A DNA stretch of 64,000 bases from NIOZ-UU13 sp035528395 (GTDB lineage: Bacteria > Planctomycetota > Phycisphaerae > Sedimentisphaerales > Anaerobacaceae): contig DATKYR010000053.1 in assembly GCA_035528395.1 (NCBI GenBank), positions 1 through 64,000 on the forward strand, read 5' to 3'. Both the position numbers and the translations under genes were made by a program. Positions 49,946 to 59,083 of the stretch are shown in pieces. How positions within the stretch are numbered: position 1 is the stretch's first letter; each line of letters starts with the position of its first letter. The notes below the pieces were generated by a model. It was not told the origin of the DNA. It made no database searches and saw nothing but the letters and a program-made list of their open reading frames with translations.

Positions 49946-49967
49946 CCCCCAGGTAATAACCTGGGGG
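49946..49967 (-). terminator. Rho-independent terminator of the aminotransferase gene
   Basis: Perfect 9-bp stem (CCCCCAGGT with ACCTGGGGG) and 4-base loop, followed on the minus strand by TTTTT (complement of 49941-49945). It is 29 bp past the stop of the minus-strand aminotransferase. On the plus strand the yba-type gene ends just before it but no T-run follows. Confidence 0.85.
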
Positions 49968-49996
49968 CTAAACGCTCATAGAGTTTGATAATGAGC

Positions 49997-51085
49997 TTAG
50001 TCGATTTCGTCGTCGATCCAGGCCAGGAGCTCTTTCAGGTCGTCGAGAGTGATATCACCCATGTGGGCGATTCGGAAGGTTTGGTCTTTCAGCTTGCCGT
50101 AGCCGTTTCCGAAAATAGTATTGTGCTTTTGCTGTATTGCATTGATAGTTTCGGCGACGTTGATCCCGCGAGTATTCTTGACAGTTGTGAGGGTGTTAGA
50201 GGCGTACTTTTCGTTGCATAAGAGGTCAAATTTTTCTTTGGCCCAGGCCCTTACAAAATCACCCATTTGTTTATGTCTTTCCCAGACATTGTCCATACCC
50301 TCCGCCAGCAGCTTTTTGCACTGGTAATTCAGGGCCATAATATGAGGGATATTCGGCGTTGTAGGTGTCTGGTTTTTCGCGGCCATTTTTGCAAAAGCCT
50401 GGAAGTCAAAGTAATAACCCCGGTTGGGGACATTTTTGCTTTTTTCCAGGGCCCTGTTGCTAACCGCAGCCACAGCTAAGCCCGGCGGAATTGCAAAGGC
50501 CTTCTGGACCGAGGCGAACACTACGTCCCAGCCAAGCTCGTCAAAATGCATAGGCAAACCAACCATTCCACTGACCGCATCAACAAAAACAAGGACATCC
50601 GGGTATTTTTCCCTCATCATTTTGCTGATTTCATAGACCGGATTTGTCAGGCCTGTGCTTGTCTCGTTATAAACGAGGGTAACAGCAGCGTATTTGCCGG
50701 TGGCAAGTTTTTCGTCGATCATCTCAGGCAGTGTAGGTTTGCCCCACTCGACCTTCAGCTCCTCTACGTTTCTGCCGCAGCTCCTGGCTACGTCTGCCCA
50801 TTTGTCACTGAAAGCACCGCAGCAGGTTGCCAGAACGGCTTCGTCAAGACCAACACAGTTGCGAATGGCGGCCTCCCAGACTCCTGAGGCTGAGGACGTG
50901 AAGAGAAAAATGTTCTGGTCGGTAAAGAGGATTTTTTTGAGCATATCAACTGTTTCGCCATGCAGTTGAGCATACTCTTTTCCGCGATGTCCCAGTGTCG
51001 GGCGTGCGAGCTGCTGTAGGACGTCTTCGTTGACCTTTACCGGCCCGGGAATGAATAATCTCGGTGGGTTTTTCCAATCTACCAT
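49997..51085 (-). CDS. Class V aminotransferase (alanine-glyoxylate/serine-pyruvate type)
   Basis: PLP-dependent transferase of 362 residues. LFIPGPVKVNEDVL at the N-terminus and HRGKEY are family signatures. VFVDAVSGMVG contains the Asp that pairs with the PLP nitrogen, and VFASVQKAF contains the Schiff-base Lys195. Members convert serine, alanine or phosphonate substrates; the group with GPVxV is used in glycine/serine metabolism and often neighbours DUF1015, as here. AGGTGG-type ribosome-binding site is not obvious. DUF1015 gene lies 130 bp upstream, across a fold-back repeat. Confidence 0.88.
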   Translation of the reverse strand: MVDWKNPPRLFIPGPVKVNEDVLQQLARPTLGHRGKEYAQLHGETVDMLKKILFTDQNIFLFTSSASGVWEAAIRNCVGLDEAVLATCCGAFSDKWADVARSCGRNVEELKVEWGKPTLPEMIDEKLATGKYAAVTLVYNETSTGLTNPVYEISKMMREKYPDVLVFVDAVSGMVGLPMHFDELGWDVVFASVQKAFAIPPGLAVAAVSNRALEKSKNVPNRGYYFDFQAFAKMAAKNQTPTTPNIPHIMALNYQCKKLLAEGMDNVWERHKQMGDFVRAWAKEKFDLLCNEKYASNTLTTVKNTRGINVAETINAIQQKHNTIFGNGYGKLKDQTFRIAHMGDITLDDLKELLAWIDDEID

Positions 51086-51106
51086 ATAATCTGCTCTCTT
51101 CTTTCT

Positions 51107-51200
51107 GTCATTCCCGCGAAAGGCCTGCCCTGAGCGAAGCCGAATGGGCGGGAATCTATACTATTTTTGTTAATAGGTCCCTGCTTTCGCAGGAGATGAC
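51107..51200. repeat. GTCATTCCCGCGAAAG fold-back repeat
   Basis: GTCATTCCCGCGAAAG (51107-51122) pairs, with gaps, with CTTTCGCAGGAGATGAC (51184-51200). The interior has CTGCCCTGAGCGAAGCCG and CGGGAATCT. Similar to other GTCATTC-type palindromes here; it lies between two co-directional genes and may act as an mRNA hairpin. Confidence 0.7.
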
Positions 51201-51216
51201 GTTAAATAAATCGGTA

Positions 51217-52527
51217 TTACAATTTTTGAATCGTCAGGCCTGTATATACTTTCGGATAAAAGTAAGTTGATTTTTGCGGCATTCTTTCACCGGCATCCGT
51301 AACCATTTTTAGCTGCTGCATCTTTACCGGATTCATAAAGAAAGCTGCCTGTTTTTGCCCTGCGTCAACCTGAGAGATTGACTCGTCTATTGCATTGGGG
51401 GTGTCTTTTACGTATTCAAGATTTTCACCTTTGACTAACCTTTCTTCGTCAATGCCCAAAAGTTGTTCCAGAATAAGCTTATGCAGGATGGATACGTCGA
51501 GCTCTCTCCAGGCCGTACTCATATCAGGCACAAACGAGTCCATCACTTTTTTGTCCCTCAGGACAGCAACGTAAAAGGCATTATTTGAGCCGTAGATTCC
51601 AAAAGCATTTTTATTGTTGTCATGCTCGGCTTTCATTTTCGCAAGCATCTTTTGCCTTGCGTCCATTTTAGTCTTAGGTGAATCGAACTTGAACTCGGTA
51701 AGCTCGAAGTTTTCTTTGAGCTCGGCAATTAGTTTCTCATAACAGAAGTTTTCGAGATTACCGACAAGTCGGTGAGTGGCTAAAACTATCAGCCCTTTCT
51801 GAGAGGTGTTGGCAAAGGCGAACATTTGATACTTAGCGGTCGTGTTGCCGCTTTCCTTGGAGTAATTCAAAGCCGTCGTGTAGCGGTGATGGCCGTCGGC
51901 TATGATGCAGCTTTTGTCGTTCATCATTTTCGCTATTTGCTCAATATCTTCCCTGGCGGTTATCGTAAAGAGACGATGTCGTACATTCTGTTCATCGATA
52001 GAATCGATAAGTGCTCTGGTGGTTGTGGCTTGATTTATGATTTTGTCTGCGATTTTTTGCTCATCTTTATAAAGCATAAAGACCAAACCGAACCTGGCTG
52101 CGGTAGCTTTTTTAAGATTGAGTCTGTCGAGCATTGGTTTATCGAAGATTTGTTCGTGAGGCCTGACGGCTTCTCCGAAGTCTTCGAGCTTGGCCAAAGC
52201 GATAAAGGCCAGACGCTGAAACTGTGTGCCGGCCAGCTCAAAGTCCTGGACATAAGCATAGATAGTCTCAGCGGTGTCCTGCTTTAATGCGCCTTGCTCT
52301 ATCCATTTGTTGAGATAGTCGGCGGCCCTTGTGTATTGATTATTCTCGCCGTTATCAGAAGCAGTTGTCTTGCCTTTGGTTATCCGCACGATATTATGCT
52401 CGCTCTTTTTATAGAGCTGTTCCTGCTGGGCGGGGCTGATAATATCATAAGGAGGAGCAATACAGCTGCCCACATCGCCAACTACCGCCTCATCAAACCT
52501 GAATGCTTTGAACGGCTTAATTTGCAT
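51217..52527 (-). CDS. DUF1015 family protein
   Basis: 436 residues from the ATG at 52525-52527 (MQIKPFKAFRFD), preferred over a start 12 codons upstream because family members begin here. Motifs include IAPPYDIISPAQQEQLY, RPHEQIFDKPMLDRLNL, DGHHRYTTALNY and AFFMNPVKMQQL. DUF1015 has no settled biochemical role; it is commonly linked to phosphoserine/serine metabolism genes (serA, serC), and the class V aminotransferase downstream fits that habit. Confidence 0.9.
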   Translation of the reverse strand: MQIKPFKAFRFDEAVVGDVGSCIAPPYDIISPAQQEQLYKKSEHNIVRITKGKTTASDNGENNQYTRAADYLNKWIEQGALKQDTAETIYAYVQDFELAGTQFQRLAFIALAKLEDFGEAVRPHEQIFDKPMLDRLNLKKATAARFGLVFMLYKDEQKIADKIINQATTTRALIDSIDEQNVRHRLFTITAREDIEQIAKMMNDKSCIIADGHHRYTTALNYSKESGNTTAKYQMFAFANTSQKGLIVLATHRLVGNLENFCYEKLIAELKENFELTEFKFDSPKTKMDARQKMLAKMKAEHDNNKNAFGIYGSNNAFYVAVLRDKKVMDSFVPDMSTAWRELDVSILHKLILEQLLGIDEERLVKGENLEYVKDTPNAIDESISQVDAGQKQAAFFMNPVKMQQLKMVTDAGERMPQKSTYFYPKVYTGLTIQKL

Positions 52528-52799
52528 ATTTGTGTCTCGTATTCGACATCGGTGTCGATTCACTTATTTAAGATTGTCAAAATTGCAAAAGCGGGGAATA
52601 ATAACAAAGAATGGGGAAATTGTCAAATACGAACAAGATATTTTAAAGAAGCAGATGCGGCTGGATAAGCACTTTTAAGATGGGGATATTCCGCATAACA
52701 CTATTCTAAAATGAAAGGCAGGCACGCAGGTAAAAAATTTTTATGAAAATTTACTAACGTTCGTGGATTTGGCGAGTCTATAAGAATAAGGAAGTGTTA

Positions 52800-52964
52800 G
52801 TGAATGACAGTTTGAAATTCCAAACCAGTGATATTGAGAGATTGGTTAAGGCGAGCCAGGCCGGGGATAGAGGTTCGTTTGACAAGCTTATCCGATTGTA
52901 TCAACGGCGGGTGATATCTGGGCTATTGGTACGGGGATTGTTTGGAGATTTTAGCCTTAGCTGA
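52800..52964 (+). pseudogene. ECF sigma factor, N-terminal remnant
   Basis: From the GTG at 52800 (AGGAAG upstream) the frame reads SDIERLVKASQAGDRGSFDKL and IRLYQRRVIS, the start of region 2 in planctomycete ECF factors. It then diverges and ends at TGA (52962-52964) after 54 codons. Regions 2.2 to 4 are missing. The following 80 bp, in another frame, reads ILALADTLGSSREFVQKRLW, possibly part of a further decayed gene. Confidence 0.6.
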
Positions 52965-52995
52965 TACTCTGGGAAGTTCCCGCGAGTTCGTACAG

Positions 52996-53034
52996 AAAAG
53001 GCTGTGGAGTTTTTTCCCCTTCGCAGCCTTTTTT
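52996..53034. terminator. Bidirectional terminator candidate
   Basis: AAAAGGCTG (52996-53004) pairs with CAGCCTTTT (53024-53032). T-runs follow on the plus strand (to 53034) and, shorter, on the minus strand, so it could end both the sigma remnant and the gltD-like operon, whose last stop is at 53086. Confidence 0.6.
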
Positions 53035-53085
53035 CGCTATGTGCAAAAAAGAACTACTCGGTTGTTGGTTTTATTTAATCAGTTT

Positions 53086-54492
53086 TTACATTGGCTTTTC
53101 TGCCAGGTATTGGTTTATTGCCGAAGCGGCTATTCGGCCCTGGCCCATTGCGAGGATGACGGTTGCGGCGCCGGAGACGATGTCTCCACCTGCGTAAACG
53201 CCCGGTACCGAGGTGGCCATAGTTTCCTCGTCAACCACGATAGTGCCCCACTTGGTGGTTTCCAATTCCGGCATCGTCTGCGGGATGAGCGGATTGGGCT
53301 TATTGCCGATAGCTACGATGACCGTGTCAAGCTCCATTGTAAACTCTGAGCCTTCGATGGGAACAGGCCGGCGTCGGCCGGAATCATCCGGCTCGCCGAG
53401 CTCCATTTTGATACACTCCATAGCCACCACACGGTGATGGTCGTCGCCAATGATACGGACGGGATTATTAAGGAGCTTGAACTTGATGCCTTCTTCTTCG
53501 GCATGGTGTATTTCCTCGTCACGGCCGGGCATCTGTTCGCGGGCCCGGCGATAGACGATAGTAACGTCGGCACCTAAGCGTAAGGCCGTTCGTGCCGAAT
53601 CCATAGCTACGTTGCCGCCGCCTATAACGGCGACACGCTCGCGTTTTATGGGGGGAGTGTCGTACTTCGGAAACAGATAGGCCTTCATCAAATTGGAACG
53701 GGTCAGGTATTCGTTGGCTGAGTAAACGCCTACCAGGTTTTCGCCCGGGATTCTCATAAATGAAGGCAGACCGGCCCCACTGCCGATGAAGACGGCACCG
53801 TAACCTTCCTTATCAAGCAATTCGCGGATGGTACTATTGCGGCCGACTACATAGTCCATCACGAACCTGACCCCAAGTTTTTTGAGGTAATCCACTTCAG
53901 CCTGAACAATTACCTTGGGCAGGCGGAACTCGGGAATACCATAAGTCAGGACTCCTCCGGGTTCCTGCAGGGCCTCGAAGACAGTGACCTCATGTCCGAG
54001 TTTTATAAGGTCGCCCGCGACGGTAAGCCCGGCAGGTCCCGCACCTACGATGGCCACCCTTTTGCCGGTTTTGGCGGGGATTTGCGGGACCTTTATGTTG
54101 CCGCTGTTACGCTCATAGTCAGCGACGAACCGTTCCAGCCTGCCGACAGCTACAGGTTCGCTTTTGACGCCAAGCACACAGAGCTTCTCGCACTGTTCCT
54201 CCTGTGGACATACCCGCCCGCAGACCGCCGGCAGTGCATTTTGCTCCTTGAGCTTCCAGGCCGCCTCAATGAACTTGCCCTCCTGTACCAAAGCAATAAA
54301 GCCGGGTATATCGACATTAACCGGACATCCCTTTATACACTTCGGCTTCTTGCACTTTAGACATCGGCCGGCTTCAAGCATAGCGGTTTCTTCCGTGTAG
54401 CCGTATGGGACTTCCTCGAAGTTTCTGGCCCGGTCTTCCGGGGCCTGCTCCGGTATTGGTTGTCTGGGAATCTTTTCTTTCTTTTTATCCAT
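53086..54492 (-). CDS. NADPH-dependent glutamate synthase small subunit-like / NfnB-like flavoprotein
   Basis: 468-residue flavoprotein. The N-terminal ferredoxin-like domain has two Cys sets for [4Fe-4S] clusters: Cys44, 47, 52, 56 and Cys91, 95, 101, 105. Then come an FAD-binding loop (VAIVGAGPAGL, 146-156), the NADPH loop VAVIGGGNVAMDSARTALRLG, and the C-terminal FAD motif VYAGGDIVSG. This is the family of GltD and of the large subunit of NADH-dependent ferredoxin:NADP oxidoreductase (NfnB), where FAD is the bifurcating site. The adjoining NfnA-like domain in the upstream gene (21 bp away) favours an NfnB role. No GltB is present. Confidence 0.88.
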   Translation of the reverse strand: MDKKKEKIPRQPIPEQAPEDRARNFEEVPYGYTEETAMLEAGRCLKCKKPKCIKGCPVNVDIPGFIALVQEGKFIEAAWKLKEQNALPAVCGRVCPQEEQCEKLCVLGVKSEPVAVGRLERFVADYERNSGNIKVPQIPAKTGKRVAIVGAGPAGLTVAGDLIKLGHEVTVFEALQEPGGVLTYGIPEFRLPKVIVQAEVDYLKKLGVRFVMDYVVGRNSTIRELLDKEGYGAVFIGSGAGLPSFMRIPGENLVGVYSANEYLTRSNLMKAYLFPKYDTPPIKRERVAVIGGGNVAMDSARTALRLGADVTIVYRRAREQMPGRDEEIHHAEEEGIKFKLLNNPVRIIGDDHHRVVAMECIKMELGEPDDSGRRRPVPIEGSEFTMELDTVIVAIGNKPNPLIPQTMPELETTKWGTIVVDEETMATSVPGVYAGGDIVSGAATVILAMGQGRIAASAINQYLAEKPM

Positions 54493-54512
54493 ATCTTATG
54501 CTTTGCTTATGT

Positions 54513-56996
54513 TCAGGGCAGGCACCTGCAATTATGTTCGCTTTTTTTGTGGGGTACCACAGATTCAGTACGTCCTACCAGATGTATCTCTTCGGCACTA
54601 TACGCCGCACGCCGATCCCAAAACTCATCCCAATCGACAAGATGCGCATCGAAGAACGGCCCATCCACACATGCAAACTTCGTTTGGTCACCGACTGTTA
54701 CGCGACAGGCCCCGCACATGCCGGTGCCGTCCAACATAATCGGGTTCAGGGCAGCCAACGTTTTTACGCCGAACGGTTCTGTCTCCTGAGCCATCAACAT
54801 CATCATAAAGGGACAACCCACAGCGACGACAAGGTCGATTTTTTCACCATCTTTGAGTTTTTGTCCAATCACATCAATCACATGTCCCTTGATGTTCAAA
54901 GAACCGTCAATTGTTGTCTGGATTAACTCATCTGATACAGCTTGAAGTTTTTCTTTGTAATAATGCTTATAGTGACTGCGGGCTTCCGTGATAGTGATAA
55001 CCCGATTGCCGGCTTCTTTTAACGCCGGGGCGATTCGAAGGATTGCTCCAATTCCATAACACCCCGCAGTCAGGGCCACCGTGCCGTAGCGCTTGATTTC
55101 CAGAGGAATGCCCAGCGGCCCTACCACGTGGGCTATTCTTTCTCCCGCTTTCAAGAGCACGAGCTTGCGGCTGGACTGGCCCACTTCCAGAACTATCAGG
55201 GTGATAGTTCCCTTTTCAGCATCCCAGTCACACAACGTGAAAGGCACACGTTCGGATTTCTCATCGACCATAATAATAACAAACTGGCCGGGCTGGGCTT
55301 TTTCCGCCACGTTCGGTGCTTTGATTACAATTTCGTGTATGTTCGGGGAAATCTCAGATTTTTCCAGAATTTCGAATCCCTCTGTTTTCTTGCTTTCGAC
55401 TTTGGGGGATATGGGAGTATCGTCAACCGGCAGTTCCTGCAGAGCCAACACTTTTTCATCGATGCGATGACCTCGGAAGAAGGTTCGTCTAAGTTTGGCA
55501 TTCGTAGCGGCGGCAGGAGCATCCTTGGGCTGGGCCAACAGTTCGGCTGAGATTCCCAGCTCCCGGGTGATTGCACCGGCTGACTCATACGCAAAATCTT
55601 TGGCCCCCATTGCCCGGGCCAGCGAGCTGATTATCCACCATTCGGCTTTAGCCTGGCCCAGCGGTTCACACGCTTTATGCAGGGGCCTTTTTTGCCCCGA
55701 GCCATCGAGGATAGTCCCACTAATCTCGGCGAAAACCGCCGCCGGCAGCACAATATCAGCACGTTCGCTCACAGCGGTGGGGTAACAATCCTGCACAATC
55801 AGCAGCTCAAGTCCATCCAGATTCGCCGAATCGACGAAATTGCCCGTCAGCAGTGCTGCTTTTGTACCTTTCGGCAGCGAAGTTCGCGAAATGCCCCGCG
55901 CATCAGGCTCAAGCTCAATATAGTTTTTCGATTTCATTACCTCATTGGTGAACTTCTTAAAGATATGGCGGTCCTCAAGAGTGCTCGTTGTATCGCAGAC
56001 CATCGTGAAACCATCACCGAGGAATTCCTTTAGTTTTCCGGCTGTGCTTTCGAGAGCTTCCTCCCATTCGGTTTGGCGCAAAACCTCGCCGACACGCACG
56101 TAGGGCATACTCAACCGGTCGGTACCATTTAGAAATTCGGGAATAGCAAATCGACCCAATACACAAACGGGGACATCCTCATTCACTGCTTTTGCGGTAA
56201 TAAGTTTCCTACCATCGGCATCAAGCTCTAAGGCGCACGCTGCCTCGCAGAAAATACAGGTTGATTGTGTGATGGTGTCCGGCTTGCCGTACCATTTGGC
56301 GTACCTCTCAGCCAGGGTGCCGGTCGGACATACATCGATACACGAGCCGCAGAATTGACAACCTGCATCGGACAGTGAGCATCCGAAGGCCTGGCCGATA
56401 TGTGTCTTGCTGCCGCGACCAATGAAATCAATGGCTGCCTTGCCCTGTTGATGTTTACAAATGCGAACGCAACGGCCGCAAAGAATGCAGAGGTTAAGGT
56501 CGCGGTCGATGAATGGATTTGACCGGTCAATCGGCCGATGGTGATAGGACGGCGGAACAGGCAAGTCTGAAAAGCCCAGTTCCTCAGATAAGGCACGCAC
56601 CTCACAGACCTCTTTATTGTTACAGGTATGGCATCCGGTGGTGCGACCTGCTTTTTCCGCTTCGGGCCGATATTGTTCACAAAGCTCCCGCCTGCTGCAG
56701 AGAAGGCAGGCGCTGGGATGTTCGAGCATCATTAGCGCGAGGATATTTCGGCGCAGATTCTGCAATGCCTTCGTATTGGTTTGCACTACCATTGCCTCGG
56801 CTGCGGGTGTCGTGCACGAAGTCGGATAGCCGCGCATACCTTCGATTTCGACCACACAAAGCCGACATGCGCCGAACGGTGACAAATGCGAGTGCGTACA
56901 AAGATGAGGAATCGAAACATCGTGCCGCAGGGCGCATTGCAAAATCGTTTCTTCTTTGTCGGCGGTTACTGTTTTTCCGTCTATGGTTAGTTTCAC
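54513..56996 (-). CDS. NuoG/FdhA-like iron-sulfur protein fused to NfnA-like flavin reductase
   Basis: About 827 residues from the GTG at 56994-56996 (AAGGAA upstream); TTG at 57032 is an alternative. Order: a [2Fe-2S] domain (PHLCTHSHLSPFGACRLC...SC); the His-Cys motif HPSACLLCSRRELC; two [4Fe-4S] clusters (CILCGRCVRIC and CQFCGSCIDVC); a further CIFCEAACALEL cluster opening a shortened molybdopterin-like domain with no evident cofactor site; then, from about residue 570, a ferredoxin-NADP reductase-like domain with GPLGIPLEI, a FAD loop (RVPFTLCDW) and a Cys-rich end (GTGMCGACRVTV), which is NfnA-like. No hydrogenase H-cluster motifs. It is flanked by NuoF and NfnB-like subunits. Confidence 0.82.
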   Translation of the reverse strand: MKLTIDGKTVTADKEETILQCALRHDVSIPHLCTHSHLSPFGACRLCVVEIEGMRGYPTSCTTPAAEAMVVQTNTKALQNLRRNILALMMLEHPSACLLCSRRELCEQYRPEAEKAGRTTGCHTCNNKEVCEVRALSEELGFSDLPVPPSYHHRPIDRSNPFIDRDLNLCILCGRCVRICKHQQGKAAIDFIGRGSKTHIGQAFGCSLSDAGCQFCGSCIDVCPTGTLAERYAKWYGKPDTITQSTCIFCEAACALELDADGRKLITAKAVNEDVPVCVLGRFAIPEFLNGTDRLSMPYVRVGEVLRQTEWEEALESTAGKLKEFLGDGFTMVCDTTSTLEDRHIFKKFTNEVMKSKNYIELEPDARGISRTSLPKGTKAALLTGNFVDSANLDGLELLIVQDCYPTAVSERADIVLPAAVFAEISGTILDGSGQKRPLHKACEPLGQAKAEWWIISSLARAMGAKDFAYESAGAITRELGISAELLAQPKDAPAAATNAKLRRTFFRGHRIDEKVLALQELPVDDTPISPKVESKKTEGFEILEKSEISPNIHEIVIKAPNVAEKAQPGQFVIIMVDEKSERVPFTLCDWDAEKGTITLIVLEVGQSSRKLVLLKAGERIAHVVGPLGIPLEIKRYGTVALTAGCYGIGAILRIAPALKEAGNRVITITEARSHYKHYYKEKLQAVSDELIQTTIDGSLNIKGHVIDVIGQKLKDGEKIDLVVAVGCPFMMMLMAQETEPFGVKTLAALNPIMLDGTGMCGACRVTVGDQTKFACVDGPFFDAHLVDWDEFWDRRAAYSAEEIHLVGRTESVVPHKKSEHNCRCLP

Positions 56997-57053
56997 TTTA
57001 ACCGATTCCTTTTTACTTACAGTGTCCAACAAAATTGATTGCTTGACACGATT

Positions 57054-57126
57054 GTCATTCTGACCGAAGCGAAGAATCTCATTGTTTTAAACGTGAGAAG
57101 AGACCCTTCGCTGCGCTCAGGGTGAC
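57054..57126. repeat. GTCATTCTGA-type fold-back between operon genes
   Basis: GTCATTCTGACCGAAGCGAAG (57054-57074) pairs imperfectly with 57106-57126. It sits in the 113-bp gap between nuoF and the NuoG-like gene. It can form a stable hairpin in the mRNA. Confidence 0.7.
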
Positions 57127-57145
57127 ATATTGGTTTTTGTTAGAA

Positions 57146-59083
57146 CTATTTAGTCTTACCCTTCTTTTCTTTACGCTGCTCGTATCTTGTCAGTTCGCCG
57201 CTGCGGCGATAGACGGCGGCATAAACTGGTGGACAGGTGCTCAGGCACGCGCCGCACTGGATACAGATTTCCTGGTCGATAACGTGGAGTTTTTTCTTCT
57301 CGCCGCTGATGGCCTCAACGGGGCAAACCCGCGAGCAGGCACCGCAGCCGGAACACCGGTCCCGGTCAATGTGATAGCTAATCATCCTGCTGCAGACAAA
57401 GGCGGGACACCAGCCTTTGTCAATGTGCTCTTCATACTCCTCTCGAAAATAACGCAGCGTTGTCAGTACCGGGTTAGGTGCGGTTTGGCCGAGTCCGCAC
57501 AATGAGCCGTCTTTGACGGTCTGTGCGATTTCTTTAAGATTATCGAGGTCGGCTGTTTCACCTTCTCCGGCTGTGATGCGCTCCAGAATACTCAGCATTG
57601 CTCGTGTTCCGACCCGGCAGGGAGCACACTTGCCGCAGGATTCTTCCTGCGTAAATGAGAGAAAGTATTTTGCAATATCGACCACGCAGGTGTCTTCGTC
57701 GAGCACTACCATCCCGCCGGAGCCCATAATGCTGCCGGCCTTAGTGAGCGATTCGTAGTCAACGGGCAGGTCCATTTTTTCGGCTGGGATGCAGCCGCCC
57801 GAGGGCCCGCCGGTCTGTACTGCTTTTAGCGCCTTTCCTGCGGGAATCCCGCCTCCGATGTCGTACACTATATCCTTGAGTGTGATACCCAACGGCACCT
57901 CGACCAGACCTGTCCGCTCGATTTTGCCCGCCAGTGCGAACGTTTTCGTTCCTTTGCTGGACTCGCTGCCGTATTGAGTGTACCAGTCAGCCCCGTTGCG
58001 GAGAATCGACGGCAAATTGCCCAGCGTCTCCACGTTTTGGATGACTGTTGGTCTGCCCCACAATCCACTTACGGCAGGAAACGGCGGTCGAGGCTGCGGC
58101 ATTCCACGCTGGCCTTCGATAGAAGCTATCAGCGCTGTTTCTTCGCCGCATACAAATGCGCCCGCGCCTTTCTTTATGGTCAGCTCAAAAGAGAAACCCG
58201 AGCCTTGAATGTTCTCGCCCAGCAGGCCCAGTTCTCGCATCTGAGAGATGGCGACCTGCAATCGATGTATAGCTAAGGGATATTCGGCCCGGCAGTAGAT
58301 GTAACCCTGCGATGCCCCTAATGTAAAAGCCGCAATCAGCATACCTTCCAGTACGGCGTGTGGGTCGCCTTCGATAAGCGAGCGGTTCATAAATGCGCCG
58401 GGGTCGCCCTCGTCGGCATTGCATATCAAGTATTTCGTTTGCCCGGACGCATTACGACAAAACTGCCACTTGCGCCAGGTGGGAAATCCGGCGCCTCCGC
58501 GTCCGCGCAGACCTGCAGCCTTGACTTCTTCGAGAGTCTTATCAGGCCCTATCTCAAGCGCCTGCAGAAATCCGCGATAGCCTTCGCGGGCCAGATAGTG
58601 ATACGGATTTTCCGGATCTATTAAACCGCAGTTACGCAGGATATTGCGAACCTGCTGACGCATCATCGGATGTGCGTCGAAATCCTCGATGCCATTCAGT
58701 TCTCCCGGTGTCATTTTACCTAAAGCCCATTGCTTGCAGGGGTCATCACCCAGAACGTGATTTTCGAGAATATGGATTATTTCATCGGGTCCGATATTTC
58801 CATAACATATACGTGGCGCGTCGCTTTTATGCACGATTACCAGCGGCTCAAAAGAGCACGGCCCGAGGCAGCCTACTTCGACGACCTGGGCATTCAGTTT
58901 TTTTGCCTCGATATGGCTGCGAAGGCGCTGCAGAACTTCTCCGGCACCGGCGGCGCGACCGCACGTTGCCGCACCAACGAAGAAAATAGGAACTTCACTG
59001 TCCTGGAGCTTGCGCCATTGAGCTTGAGCTTCGGTAAAGGCTTGTCGAAGACCCCTTCCAACATGGGGTTGCAATGATGTCAT
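57146..59083 (-). CDS. nuoF: NuoF/HydB-like NADH-binding flavoprotein
   Basis: About 645 residues from the ATG at 59081-59083, which overlaps the nuoE stop (ATGA). An N-terminal thioredoxin-like ferredoxin domain (GAATCGRAAGAGEV, a second Cys pair in EVGCLGPCSFEP) precedes the NuoF core: GLRGRGGAGFPTWRKW (NADH/FMN), CNADEGDPGAFMNRS, and the [4Fe-4S] motif SCGKCAPCRVGT. A C-terminal pair of [4Fe-4S] motifs (CSGCGACSRVCP, CIQCGACLSTCPP) is extra to complex I NuoF, and is seen in HydB of bifurcating hydrogenases and in related complexes. Oxidises or reduces NAD(H) by FMN. Confidence 0.9.
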   Translation of the reverse strand: MTSLQPHVGRGLRQAFTEAQAQWRKLQDSEVPIFFVGAATCGRAAGAGEVLQRLRSHIEAKKLNAQVVEVGCLGPCSFEPLVIVHKSDAPRICYGNIGPDEIIHILENHVLGDDPCKQWALGKMTPGELNGIEDFDAHPMMRQQVRNILRNCGLIDPENPYHYLAREGYRGFLQALEIGPDKTLEEVKAAGLRGRGGAGFPTWRKWQFCRNASGQTKYLICNADEGDPGAFMNRSLIEGDPHAVLEGMLIAAFTLGASQGYIYCRAEYPLAIHRLQVAISQMRELGLLGENIQGSGFSFELTIKKGAGAFVCGEETALIASIEGQRGMPQPRPPFPAVSGLWGRPTVIQNVETLGNLPSILRNGADWYTQYGSESSKGTKTFALAGKIERTGLVEVPLGITLKDIVYDIGGGIPAGKALKAVQTGGPSGGCIPAEKMDLPVDYESLTKAGSIMGSGGMVVLDEDTCVVDIAKYFLSFTQEESCGKCAPCRVGTRAMLSILERITAGEGETADLDNLKEIAQTVKDGSLCGLGQTAPNPVLTTLRYFREEYEEHIDKGWCPAFVCSRMISYHIDRDRCSGCGACSRVCPVEAISGEKKKLHVIDQEICIQCGACLSTCPPVYAAVYRRSGELTRYEQRKEKKGKTK

